Assembly: GCF_032854445.1 (NCBI RefSeq) | Contig: NC_088297.1 | Span: forward strand, 3,843,991-3,907,990 | Reading direction: 5' to 3' | Source of the DNA: Liolophura sinensis | Taxonomy: Eukaryota; Mollusca; Polyplacophora; Chitonida; Chitonidae | DNA length: 64,000 bases | Shown: positions 1 to 11,500 of the stretch, in pieces | Position numbering within the stretch: the stretch's first letter is position 1 | Layout of the letters: the number at the start of each line of letters is the position of its first letter | Translations under genes and position numbers: made by a program | The notes under the pieces: generated by a model | What the model was told of the DNA's origin: nothing | Database searches by the model: none | The model's input: the letters and a program-made list of their open reading frames with translations, nothing else

Positions 1-295
1 GTGGGCAATTTCATAAACCTGACTGGTGTCAAAGTGAAAATTTAATGAGCACCACATTAAACACCAAACAAACAAATAAATAACAGGAACTTGGAGAATG
101 GCAGAAGACTTCCCACGACACGGTTTCTCGTAAGTTTGGACGCGTCCAGGATTCTCCTTTTAGAATACTGGCCTTGTGTCGGCACTAATATGTATGGACT
201 GAAGTGTTTAGTGACAATGAAATAAAACAATGATTAGTATTCTGTAGCTATTGCAGCTTGGTGCTGAACAATCCCGAATTGTATTCGACTGTCCG
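1..295. other. non-coding, nothing recognised
   Basis: AT-rich sequence with no long open frame, splice-bounded exon or recognisable repeat. Confidence 0.5.
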
Positions 296-556
296 GCTCC
301 TTAACTCCTTGTATGTGACCATCTGCTCCCTTCCCCCATATCTGTGACCATCGTCTCCTTCACTCCTTGTCTTTGACCATCGACTCCTTCACTCCTTGTC
401 TGTGACCAGAGGGCTCCTTCACTCCTTGTCTGTAACCATCAGCCCTCCACTCCTTGTCTGTGACTATTGGCTCCTTCACTCCTCCTCTGTCACCATCCGC
501 TCCTCCACTCCTTGTCTGTGGCTATCGGCTCCTTCGTTCCTCGTCTGTGACTCTCC
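296..556. repeat. tandem array, ~29-bp unit (CTCCTTCACTCCTTGTCTGTGACCATC-like)
   Basis: About nine imperfect units built on a CTCC-TTCACTCC-TTGTCTGTGACCATCGG theme follow each other from 296 to 556. Units differ by small indels and substitutions, so the open frame of 70 codons across them is a by-product of the repeat and not a gene. Confidence 0.8.
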
Positions 557-1579
557 ACCCAGTCGAACCCTCAAAACAAATCTTTCGTTAAATCTTTTCC
601 TCGAGTGATGACGTATTACATTTTCGTGAATCAAACAGTTTAACCCGTTCTCGAGTAAGGATTAGCTCGTTATCAAGAATGTATTAATTCGTTATCAGGA
701 TAGACCGATGAAAATGCAATAAATCACCATCCGGAAGGGGTTTAACGACAGAATTGTTTTTACGTAGGTATGTTTTTCCATCTAATGGACTAATCCTTTC
801 CTGATGACAGATAAATTCGTTATCTGGAAAGGATTACTTCGTTATATAGATCGATGAAAACGCAACCAGACGTCACTCGGGGAACGGATTTTAATTAAAG
901 GTATCTGTTGAGGGAAGTTTGTCTGTCAGTGGGTAGTTGAGAAAACAATGGTCTTGTCCCTTTGCATTGTTTTGAAAGAAAAGACGACAGTAGGCCAAAT
1001 GTATACTTTATTCGATGAAGTATACCCTGGGACTAATGTAACTTATAGTAGTCCCAGGTATATCACAGGATGTTCAAAAAGCATATTTTTTTTATATTTT
1101 GTGATCTTTGCTTAGCCGAGATTGGTGGTAGTTCTCAAAACAAAACCATGCACATTAAGACAATCGAAAGGGCCGCCATGTTGTCAGTTTTATCCAGTCA
1201 GGCACTAGTTATTTACATCAGCTGAGAACGCAGCTGCTTCCGTTTACGTCACCTGTGCTCGATTTTGCCTTATAACCATATGGGGTACGAGTCCCGCAAC
1301 ACGGTGTCTTCGGCTGCTCCGACATTCGACAGACAAAAACCCTCTGGAACCGTATAGCTTTGTTTCCGCTCCTCTTCGGAAATAACAGTAATATTATTTA
1401 CTGTCTTTTCTTTTAATGTAATTGCATGTAAGCATTCTTGACAAGTGGCGTCTAATACTTTGCAACTACTACCCCTGCAGTTTGTTTTATGCCTTATTCT
1501 GATTAAGTCAGGGTACTAAGGGACGTATATGTTGTTGCTTTTAGACATATACATGAACGGTTGCCATAAAACCTATCGG
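557..1579. other. non-coding, dispersed repeat segment
   Basis: No gene seen. The segment 1205-1290 is similar, in reverse complement, to 8986-9075 (shared CCATATGG, GACGTAA and GCAGCTGCGTTCTC blocks), so an old dispersed repeat is present. The remainder is AT-rich and unrecognised. Confidence 0.45.
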
Positions 1580-1735
1580 GGCCTCGTGCTGGCTTCCACC
1601 ACGGAGTCGTCGAGGGCGCAATGACCCAGGCACCTCTCACCAATGGGGTCGATGTGAGTTCAAGTCCAGCTCATGCTGGCTTCCTCTTCGGCCATACGTG
1701 GGAAGATCTAGCAGCAACCTGCGGGTGTATGGCGA
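1580..1735 (+). mobile_element. SINE family 1, degenerate 5' part
   Basis: A decayed tRNA-like head with the downstream GTTCAAGTCCAGCTCATGCT block is followed by TGGCTTCCTCTTCGGCCATACGTGGGAAG and AGCAACCTGCGGG, the body of SINE family 1 seen intact at 14020-14297. The 3' tail is missing. Confidence 0.7.
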
Positions 1736-1850
1736 TACCATCTGCACTAAAACATCTGCTGCACGGTGCCTAGTACCGCCAGTCCATGCGCACTAAAACA
1801 TCTGCTGCGCGGTGCCTAGTACCGGCGGTCCATGCGCACTAAAATGTAGT
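1736..1850. repeat. two-copy direct repeat, ~54 bp
   Basis: The block ATCTGC.GCACTAAAACATCTGCTGC.CGGTGCCTAGTACCG occurs twice in tandem, with GCACTAAAA starting a third partial copy at the right edge. It abuts the truncated SINE at 1580-1735. Confidence 0.7.
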
Positions 1851-3393
1851 CAACAGTTACCAGCATTTATTTTAAATCATATACATGCTGTATCTATATC
1901 ACTGTACTAACATCACTAGCTGTATTTTCTATCTATTCTGTTGATTATTAACACTTCAGACTCCTGAGACCATCCATCCTATAGACCTTCCTTGTAGACC
2001 ATCTTCACCATTTCTACGGATTCAGTCTTATTTATACTTTTCTGACAATGTAGGTGGAGCTAACCATAAATTCTAGGCTTCTCATTGGTTACAACACAGA
2101 TGTAGACAGTCATGCACTCCTGAGATCAGCATGGTGTAAAAACTGTACAACAATTATACAAAGTTTCTTTAAAATTTAATTGGACACAGAATACTTCACA
2201 TCTGTCAAAGTTCAGCCAACAAAGACTGTCTATGCTTTTCTACGTCGACATGTAAAATTTGTCGTATTGACCCACAGAATTACAATGGGAGTTCTTCAGG
2301 GATTAATGAAAGGTCCGGTTGCAGACAAGATGGCGGCACGGGAAACACTCGTCTAAATAGTGGATTTATTCTGTCTAAAGCGATTACAGAAGGAAATTTA
2401 CGACTGCAGATAAGTAAAACCTATTCGAGAGCTGTGGAAACTAAGTTATATATCCTGGGTTTCGACTTCATACTGGTAGTAAATGAAGCTCACTGAAAAC
2501 ATTGTGGACTGCTAGAGATCACGTGATCTCCTTAGTAACAAACGGCGCGACTGAAGCAAACGGCCACCCCAACCTTATTGAATAGGAAAATGCCTATTTT
2601 TGAATCGCTGTCAGTGATCTTGTATCCGTTGGATTTGTATAATTTCCAGATATCCTGAGTATTTCTGCAGAGCTTTCGTGATGTTATTTTGTACAACTAG
2701 GCCTTACTGGTCGCTAGCGAAGTGGCAAAAAGTGGCCTTTCCCCAATGCTTTAACATTGGGCAACCATTTTGTTTTCAACACGAAAGGGTGGTCACATGA
2801 CCTCCAATTTCCGACCCGTCTTACAAAACTTATTCACCTTTAGCATTTTCCCTGTGCTAAACCCGAGCGAATTAAAACTCCATAGTCGCTTTAAATATAC
2901 TTCAATATGTTTAACAACACTGTCTAATTGGCCACAGACCCCCATTAATTTTCCACAAGCGGCAATGTTAACGTCTATCGCTGTAACATTCCGTGGCCAG
3001 TAAGCTTTGGTGCATATCTGCCCTAGCCTGTGAGAAAGAAGCCAATAAAGTATTGACAAAGGTTGACCGTCAAAACCTGAACCTTTCTATGCCGGCCGCT
3101 GGGAGGGGTGCCGAGCAACGCCAAGGGGACGTCGCTCGCAGCCTCATGACACCTATCTCCTTGTGTCCTACCGCCCAGAATTTCAAACTTTCATCAGTAA
3201 AACTCATACCTGCCCAAAGCTTAGACAATTTCCACCATTTTGATACCAAGCATGCACCTGTACACCAAAAACGGCAGGCTGGCAGCAAAAAAAAGACTTT
3301 ACACCCTAAAATACACAGAATTACATTCGTCCCTCCCAAAAAACGAACGTTGTAATGGGGGGTCTGCGTCCAGGTAGTTTTGTAGACACTTAA
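1851..3393. other. non-coding, old dispersed repeat
   Basis: No gene supported. The stretch 2505-2650 (GAGATCACGTGATCTCCTTAGTAAC onwards) matches the reverse complement of 9375-9530 in the SLCO intron, so a dispersed element is shared. Short open frames near 2770-3355 overlap on both strands without splice sites or domain signatures. Confidence 0.45.
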
Positions 3394-3440
3394 GGTCCGT
3401 TTATACAGAGCGCGAACGTGAACGCGAACGCGAACGCGGT
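3394..3440 (+). repeat. left terminal inverted repeat of Harbinger element
   Basis: Starts GGTCCGTTTATACAGAGCG and runs into about five tandem GCGAAC/GCGAACGT hexamers. The first 25 bp are a perfect inverted match to 7252-7276. GCGAAC runs are a likely binding site for the MADF partner or the nuclease (inference). Confidence 0.93.
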
Positions 3441-3478
3441 TTTTCGTCCTGGAATGGTATAGTCATTTTATAATGGAA

Positions 3479-3496
3479 CCGTTCAAATAGAGTGCG
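3479..3496 (+). repeat. subterminal inverted repeat (left)
   Basis: CCGTTCAAATAGAGTGCG at 3479-3496 matches the reverse complement of 7182-7199 at 17 of 18 positions. It lies about 85 bp inside the left end and is again followed by GCGAACGCGAAAGCGAAC. Confidence 0.85.
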
Positions 3497-3714
3497 AACG
3501 CGAAAGCGAACAAATATTTGTTCGCGCGAACGACCGCCGAGATTGCCCCCAGAGCGAATTTTTCAGAACGCCGCGGCGGATTTCTTGCTATCAGGTTGTA
3601 TCAACCAATCAGGAAGTACCACCTCCCATTGCATCATTTCCAAAAATAGAAACTTGTAGGCATGGCTTTTCCAAGAAAACGCTACTCATAACCAGTCTAC
3701 GTTGCTTGTAGGGT

Positions 3715-6169
3715 ATGGCCGATGCCGAGAAGATGGATAAAAAGGAAGTCATGATTTTAGAAGTGGCAAAAAATACGGTTTTGTTCGACAAATCTGATAA
3801 AGCTTACAAAGAGACAGTCAAAAAGAAAGATATTTGGAAGGCAATTGGAGAGAAAATTGGACTGACAGGTCTGTGATTGAAATTAATTTCAATTTATTTT
3901 GCCTCTGTCAACAATGGTATGAAACTAACATAATTGTATGTACCAATTCAATTATTAAACACGTTTTAACTTTCATGTTAGCAGTCATCATAATGACACC
4001 ATTTTAGCTCTGAGAGAACTACAGGTACGTCGAAAAAAAATAGAATATGATGGAAATGCTTAATATTTTTTTAGATAATATTTTTTTCTGATTTCAATGA
4101 CAATGTCCTACCAATTAGCAAAATTTCAAGAACAACTGTTTGAAATATTTAACACTTTATGTAATAAATCCTCAAAATGTATGATTTATACTTTCTGAAC
4201 CAACTGACAAAAATATTGACCATTTTCATAATATTCTAATTTTATGAGACGTACCTGTATATGAAGGAATTACGATATTATAAAGCCTGCGTCTCACACT
4301 GACAGATCTGATACACAGGAATACAATAAACACAGGCAATCTGTTTGTCTGTCTGTTCTCGTTATTGTCTAGACAGAGCTGTGAATGATATTATCTTCTT
4401 TGGGGAAATTGACTGTTGTCACACTTTGTTTAAAACGTCCTCTGAATGTGTGGATGCATGTCTATGTCCTAATTGGCATGTCCAAAGCATTCTTCCATTT
4501 GCCATGTGACTGTTCCTGCTGGGGAACCGAAATAGTTTTTGAACTGTTCTCGCACCTCAATGGCTGCATCCCTAGGTCGATGGCCTTCTCGCCTGAAAGG
4601 CCTCAATACACCATCGTGGATGTCTGTTTCCATGGCCTCCACGTCAGCCCCGTGTGCACCGACCTCCAGTTCACCACACAGCATGTTATGTAAAACTATG
4701 CTTGCTTTCACTGCACACTCCACATTTTCAGGTGACAGAGAGAGTTTTCTGTGATACATTCTCCACCGATTTGCCAGTATGCCAAACGTGTTTTCAGAGA
4801 TTCTCCTTGCTCGCGATAGTCTGTAATTATAAATCCGCCTTGCATCATTCAGATGAGAACCTGGGTACGGGCGCATCAAATTGGTCATGAGCGGGAAGGC
4901 TTCATCTCCTACTATTACATGAGGACAGGGTTGATCATCCACGATTAATGGTTTGTCATCCGGTAGGGCAAGCGTTTTGTTTTGCATCTTTCGAAACAAT
5001 GCAGTGTTTTTGAAAACGCCAGAATCACTGTTTGACCCGTATGAACCAATATCCACAAATGTAAAACGATACCGATAATCCACGAGGGCCAGAAGAACGA
5101 TTGAGAAAGATTTTTTGTAATTGAAGTATTTACTTCCTGAACAGGGAGGCGCCTGAATCAATACGTGCTTTCCATCTAAAGCACCTATGCAGTTTGGGAA
5201 CTGCCATCTTTCACGAAATCCCCTTTCAGTTTGCCGCCACATTTCTTGAGTTGGCTGAGGTAGATGAATTCGTTGTAGTTGATTCCAAATCGACTCGCAT
5301 ACTTCACGTACGATTGCTGCCACTGTCGCAACCCCCACACGGTAACTCGATGCTATGGTGTGGTAGGAATCCCCAGTTGTCAAGAACCTGAAAGCAAACA
5401 AAAGATATTAATAGAGATCTGCATTTCTGTTTCAGGTAAAGAAGTGGAAACTCGTTGGAAGAATGTGCGTGATGGCTTTTCTAAATATAAAAGGAAGCTG
5501 AAATGCCAGAGCGGGGATGCAGCTAAACCAGTCAAGGAATACAAGTACGCAAAAGCTCTGTCCTTTCTAACCCCCTACTTGGGTGACAGACCCACCAGCA
5601 GCAACTTGACAGAGGGATCAGATGAGGACCCATTGCCACCAGACACCTTCTCTGACGAAGAAGATGATGCAAGTCAAATATCTGACATCCAGCCACGACA
5701 TGATCGACCAGTTACACCACTGAGCACCAGTGTTGCCTCCTCAAGTCAGTCCAAGCGAAAACAAAGGCGCACTCAGGATGATTTGGACGCCACCTTATGT
5801 CACTATTTGAAGAAGAAGTCACGTACTCCTGAGAAAAGAGAGGAAAAGCAAGATGATGTGGATCTGTTCCTTCTGTCAATGGCCGGAACAATCAGAAAGC
5901 TCCCTGCACGTAAACGGACCGAGGTTAAGTTTAAAATACATAGCGTCGTACATCAAGCGGAAATGCAGTGCTGCTTCCCTGAAATGTCGACACCAGTTGA
6001 TATGCAGCCCATGAGTGAACTTCCGAATTTGACCTACACCCGATGCATGACATCTCCTGCGCATGACATGCAGCCAATGGGCAGCCAGCCCACCGTCAGA
6101 AGCAACTTGGAATCAACCTTTCAGGGCTTCCAGTCGTACTCCCAGTTTCTGGACTCTCAGGGATCGTGA
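3715..6169 (+). CDS. MADF/BESS-domain DNA-binding protein of Harbinger element
   Basis: Two exons, 3715-3868 and 5436-6169, give 295 residues. The donor is CAG|GTCTGT and the acceptor TTTCTGTTTCAG|G, and both join in phase (codon GGT split 1+2). The start ATG has an in-frame TAG two codons upstream. Residues about 12-90 form a MADF (Myb/SANT-like) domain with the aromatic marks DIWKAIGEKIG and ETRWKNVRDGFSKYKRK. An acidic, Ser-rich linker follows, then near residues 195-230 a BESS-like segment (DVDLFLLSMAGTIRKLPARK). In known PIF/Harbinger elements the Myb-like partner brings the nuclease to the nucleus and binds the termini; that role is assigned by family. AATAAA signals occur near 6520 and 6580. 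No break seen. Confidence 0.9.
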
Positions 6170-7107
6170 TGACCACAAGGGCATCTTTGTTTCTTTGAGT
6201 TATTATAATTTTAAATTGCAGATGACAATTTCAAGGAAATATTTAGATTTAGGAAAATATTGCTAAACAAAATGAGAAACACATAACAGTGTTTATGCTA
6301 ATTTTGAACATTTGAACTGTTTTCATCAAGATGCGATGGAAAGGAAATGTTATTGTTTTCATTTTGAACTGTTTCAGTCAAGATTCGATGGAACAAACTG
6401 TAATTATTTTCATTTTGGGCATTTGAATCGATAATACAATAATTACGATTATTTTTACTACTGCTTCTTTTTCACTCGAACCTGTTATAAAGATTTACTG
6501 CACTGAACACAAGCATACATAATAAATGTTTGAAATGCTATTCAAGTATTGTTTTAGTTAACGAATGCATTGTATAAATAAAATCTTTTAATTATAATTT
6601 TACACGTTTTTTTTGGTTTTGTTTTTTTGTTTTGTTTTTTTTTTGTTTTGTTTTGTTTTTTGTTGTTTTTTTTGTTTTTTTTCTTTTTTTAATTATTTTT
6701 CCATCCTTGTCAGTGCGTGTCCTGCTACAGTATTTCCCACTGAAATATAAACATTGCAGATCCAAAATTAACTTATTATAGGGAAAACACTGAAACTTTA
6801 CTTACCTCAAACAAATGGCCAGCCGTTCTCTTGGGGTGATGGCCTTCTTCCAGTTAGTATCTTGTTTGCAAATGTCGCCTCGAATTAATTCCAAAATGTA
6901 GTCAAATTGCTCCTCAGTCATTCGAAAATATTGCTGAAATTTTGCAGGATGAAAATACAGTTCTTGGACGAGGTGGTGGTACTCTCCATATTCACTTCTT
7001 CTCTGTAAAATTTCATGCACGGACACACGCCTCTTTCTCTTTCTACGCTGTTTTGTGTATAAATACAGAGCTATGATCTCCTCCGTGTCTGACTCTGCCT
7101 GTGCCAT
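4469..7107 (-). CDS. Harbinger transposase (DDE_Tnp_4 / HARBI1-like nuclease)
   Basis: Two exons on the minus strand, 7107-6806 and 5387-4469, encode 406 residues. The junction TTTGAG|GTAAGT ... TTTGCTTTCAG|G restores the family motif LAICLRFLTTGDSY. Residues 60-130 carry the N-terminal helix-turn-helix region (MTEEQFDYILELI, then HTIASSYRVG). The catalytic core has D172 in GALDGKHV, D213/D222 in VDIGSYGSNSDSGVF, D262 in VIVGDEAFP and E299 in RARRISENTFGIL, the pattern of PF13359 nucleases. Its length is close to HARBI1 (about 350) plus a basic N-terminal extension (KQRRKRKRR) that may localise it to the nucleus. The reading frame is intact. Exon 2 lies inside the intron of the MADF gene and vice versa. 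Confidence 0.93.
6602..6690. repeat. T-rich low-complexity tract
   Basis: About 90 bp of T runs broken by single G (TTTTGTTTTG pattern) inside the transposase intron, downstream of the MADF gene. Confidence 0.9.
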
Positions 7108-7181
7108 GATCCAGAATGACAAAATTTTAACTCTCACAACAAGAAAAAGGCGAGCCGCCTGGAAAGCTGTCGATGGTTTTC

Positions 7182-7199
7182 CGCGCTCTATTTGAACGG
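7182..7199 (-). repeat. subterminal inverted repeat (right)
   Basis: Partner of 3479-3496, about 78 bp inside the right end. A second pair of inverted motifs inside the TIRs is what a transposase-complex binding site would look like (inference). Confidence 0.85.
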
Positions 7200-7209
7200 C
7201 CAAACTGCT

Positions 7210-7276
7210 AAAAAGTCGCGTTCGCGTTCGCGTTCGCTTTGGCCGCGTTCGCGTTCGCGCTCTGTATAAACGGACC
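7210..7276 (-). repeat. right terminal inverted repeat of Harbinger element
   Basis: Mirror of the left end. Read inward on the minus strand it is GGTCCGTTTATACAGAGCG followed by GCGAAC repeats, a GGCCAAA interruption, then more GCGAAC repeats. It is longer than the left repeat block. Confidence 0.93.
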
Positions 7277-8502
7277 TTAACTTCGACGCTATGTAAAGAT
7301 TCGACGTGGAGATATTCCAGAGGCGCACGAGTGGTGGTTCTGTTAAATGGAAAACGTTCAGCGTGAGGCTCCATACGGTAACAAGTATATAATGAAAATA
7401 CAAGCGAACGGCCTCCTGCCACAGCATCTACATTTGAGTATGTACTTTGGTGTATCTCTTTAGTGTCCTCGAGATGTGTCTTCCTCCACACGCACACACA
7501 CACACACGCGCGCGCGCGCACGGAACTCTTCGGAGATTTCCGGTTGGCCGAGTGGGTAACGCTGCTAATTCTGAGCCACGTGACGCAAGAAGACTCCGGA
7601 GCAAATTTGTGATCACGGAGTGTTCCCGGTGTCTGACACACATACCTACAGACCTATAAGCGCCGACACAATAGTGATCGAAATGCTCAGTTAGCATTTA
7701 GATGATAAATAAAAAAGTTAGCCTAAACACGAATGCTCATTTTCGTCATATGGTTAGATTTATTTTACGAGCACAAAGTACAAACCACAAATAAACCATG
7801 CACTCAGTGTTACAAAAGCGATGACACCAATAATGACGGCAAAAGCATGCAATGTTGAAAGTATTTATGAACACGATGGCCAAACTGTACATGTAAAAGC
7901 AGCTTCACGATATGAAAATAATTGTCCGAATCGTTCTCATTGAACGACAGTGCACTACGCGGTGCACCCAGAGAAAGAATTCCGTTACAAATAACACAGT
8001 ATATACCCACCCATGTACACTTGTGTATGGCAAAGGTGAAAAGAGTATATCGTTTTTTCCCTTCATTATGAAAAATCGGAAGAAATATCTTTTGCTATGA
8101 CAGACTATATTCTGTTAACTTTACCAAAACATGTGTTAATAATACAATTGATGGAGAAAGAAAGCCCCAGAGTGCTTTGTGTACATCACCACCCTGAATT
8201 CACTAGGTAGTCTACCCTACAAAACAATGACGTGGACGAATTATCGAGAGCTGGATTCGAACCTGGGACGCCAGTGTCCGGAGTTCGACCGGAATGGGCG
8301 AGAGGAACGTTGACAGTATAGCTGAATGAGCTAGTAAAGACCTTATGTCTGTGTATGTACGCATGGGTTTTACGTCGTACTTGAAGGCCTTACAAGACTA
8401 CAAGAGAAAAATGCCTAACTGGATGGAGTCTAGCTGAGATTTTTTCTCTCAGTGGATTAGCTTTCTAATTGTTTCTGGATCCTGATCGGAGGGTTCTCAG
8501 TT
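7277..8502. other. SLCO 3' flank, intergenic
   Basis: Contains a CA/CG dinucleotide tract at 7488-7519. A minus-strand AATAAA (plus-strand TTTATT near 7756) could serve the SLCO gene. A B-box-like GGTTCGAATCC on the minus strand near 8253-8263 marks a decayed tRNA-derived repeat. No coding region seen. Confidence 0.45.
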
Positions 8503-11500
8503 TCACAATTGTTGTTCTGCGTCTGGTGCCAAGTTCACGGCTTTGTACTCGGCCTTTTGTGGATTTTCCCGAAGTTTCTTTTGATGATGCATCAAAGCGA
8601 GGAACGCGCAGATTCCCGAGAATACGAACATCACCATATTTGTCCCGAATATTTTGAACCGGAGACCAGCTAGGTTGTACAGAGCGCATGCGCCTCTACC
8701 AGAGCAACTTCCTTGCCAGAGAATGCAGTTTGTGTCGACGATGTATCCGTAGAGTATTGGACCGGGGAAGTGACCTGGAACAACGACAACATTGGCTCAT
8801 GAAGACCACATACTATTCCAAACTCAATGAATGGGGCACTTTAAAAAAACAACAAATAATGGACCCTAGCGTTTAGGGAGAGGCCCAAACGGTCTGATTT
8901 GCTCGGTAACTCAATAAATCAATTCTATATCTGAAATTCTTTCGAGGCTATGGAATGCGCCAGGGTGAAGCAACACTATGTCACGTGACTTGTACCGCAC
9001 GCACATATGGTTAATGGCACACCAGGGTTCCTGTGACGTAAGAGGAAACAGCTGCGTTCTCGGGTTATAGAAATACCTCGCGTCTGATTGATCAGAATTT
9101 ATAACATTGTGATACTTTCAGTTTTCCCAATATTTGCTATTTTGCTTACTTTGTACTGCTATATCTCGATTATGCGACACGCTCAAAATGTTCTGCTTCT
9201 TGAACTTCATGTGGGATACTTTATCATGCGTACATGTGTATACATTTAGCCTGAGTTGTCCTTCCTTTAAAATTATTTCTGCCTCGAGTCCAAGCAGTTA
9301 GCTTATTTACAATGTGTCCATTAAACCTGGATCTCCTTAATTTATTCATATCTTATTTATTGGCTCAGAAAATCACGTGATCGATCCAGCTTGGGCGGAA
9401 ACAAAATCCAACGAATACACTATCGCAACGATTCAAAACTATGCATTTCCCTATGCTATAACATGGCAATTTTCTTCGACCGAGCCGTCAGTTACTAAGG
9501 AGATCACGTGGTCTCTAACTTCCGTGCTGTCGTACAGAATTGTAAAACTTACCTAGAAGTGTGGACATGAAAGCCGAAAGCCCCAGCGCTAAAGCCTTAT
9601 CGTTTTCCGAAACACTCCTATAACAAGGAAACAAACAACCAATGAGTCATATACCCCAAGCGAGTGAGTGAGTGAGTGAGTGCTTGGGAGTGAGTGCTTG
9701 GGGTTTAACGTCGTACTCAACAATTTTTCAGTCATATGACGACGAAGGAATCATTAGGGTGCATGTACGTGTAATGTGCCTCCTTGTTACAGGACGGATT
9801 TCCACCGCTCTTTTATTTAGTGCTGCTTCACTGAGACGACTTACTGAAGGTAAGTAAGCCGCCCCGCCCGAGCCATTATACTGATACGGGTCAACCAGTC
9901 GTTGCACTATCCCCTTCATGCTGAACGCCAAGCGAGGAAGTTACAACTTCCTCTTTTTTAAAGTCTTACGTGTGACTCGATCAAGGATTGATCCTGGATC
10001 TACCGGTCCCGAAGCGGACGCTCTACCAACTGTGCTATCCGGGCCGGTTCCAATGTATGACAAAATAGTTCACATCCCCTACGGTGAATTTGCCGAAATT
10101 TGTTTCTGAATCTTAATGAAAAGGAAAGTTGTATCAAACAGGTTGCTTCAGTGGCCCAAGTAAGCAATACATAATTTAACCGGTTGAATTCACAATTTGC
10201 TGCTGTGACGTCATATAAAACCTTTACAACTCTGCAAGTATTTCCCACATTTTCAGCCCAATGATTCTGTTCGACAAGAATTTATTTATTTATTTATTTA
10301 TTTATTTGTTTGATTGGTGTTTTACGCCGTACTCAAGAATATTTCACTTATACGACGGCGGCCAGCATTATGGTGGGAGGAAACCGGGCAGAGCCCGGGG
10401 AAAACCCACGACCCACGAACCCATCCGCAGGTTGCTAACAAACCTTCCCACGTACGTTCGACAAGTACATGTATATTTGTATTTGAAGGTCAGAAGTTAG
10501 CCAGTCAAAAATGTAGCGCTTCCCTTCATTCAGTCACGGCCTTTCACGCAAGATTGCGAATCACGTGACGTACCTGACAAATATCATGAAGGTGGGACTG
10601 GCTGTGAACGTGATGACAAATGACGTCAGAGTGAAGTACATCAGAAGCACGTACACCTTCGAATCCTCCGGGGCACAGAAGCCCGCCGTGGCTGTTCCGT
10701 TGGCGCATGCGCAGTCAGAGTAAGTCTGTGAATCAATGAAACAAATATTTTTGTATAGCATATCAATCTAGGCGTCCAATCAGACATTCGCATAGAAGCC
10801 GTGAACCAAAATAGGCGTTCCCGATGAGTTATCGCGAGATCAGTTCCCAAAACGACGTTGAACACAAACTACCACAGAACCAAGAAAATTACGGTATATG
10901 AAGTAAGAATTTAAGACGGATGCATGCAGAGGCCACTTTCGTAACCATGGTGGTTCCAAAGCACTATGTTTCCCAAAATTCTGACAGCCACAAGACAAAG
11001 GAAATAAAAGGCAAAAAATCCGTGTAAAATGTACGTACCCTGTTGGCACGCGAGAAACATCCTGCATGACACGGGGAGTAATACGTGAGCCCATCAGAAC
11101 CGCACACTGGTCTGAATTCATCGTTTAGGCACAGGCAGTTTCCCACACAACTGGAGTTGGAGGCGATTGATTGTCCGGACATCCTGTGTAAACAGAGAAG
11201 CAACACTGATTGGTTGATTGATTGATGGATTGACTAATTGATTCTTTACGTATCTTCGAAAGATGACAATTCACAGGAACCGACATAATATTCATGGAAA
11301 CATCTTCTTGGAATTACTGTTTGAAGAACTGATTAACTGATTGATGGGTGAATTTTGGCCTACGGGTGTTTTGATTGAGTTATTGATTAATTATTATTAA
11401 TATTGATTAAAGTTATCATGAGGTAAGAACACCACATAACAAAACGCTCTAACTGAATTTTCACACAGTTATTTTACTTCCCGGCATGACGCCCTAGGCA

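Larger units (their letters stand above)
3394..7276. mobile_element. complete PIF/Harbinger DNA transposon
   Basis: The 3,883-bp element begins GGTCCGTTTATACAGAGCGC and ends with its reverse complement. The outer 25 bp of both ends are identical and continue into runs of GCGAAC. TTAA flanks both sides (3390-3393 and 7277-7280), consistent with the 3-bp TWA target duplication of this superfamily. Inside are the two proteins expected of an autonomous Harbinger element: a DDE nuclease (minus strand) and a MADF/BESS DNA-binding protein (plus strand). Both have open frames, canonical splice sites and no stop or frameshift. It sits just past the 3' end of the SLCO gene. Classification rests on these protein families and the termini; activity is inference. 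Confidence 0.93.

Noticed and set aside
2770-3355. Overlapping frames of 77-120 codons on both strands
   Set aside because: No splice context and no family; probably part of an old repeat left of the Harbinger element.
7428-7697. Minus-strand frames through the CA/CG tract
   Set aside because: Low-complexity translation (VCVCV/RARA) outside the transposon; not coding.
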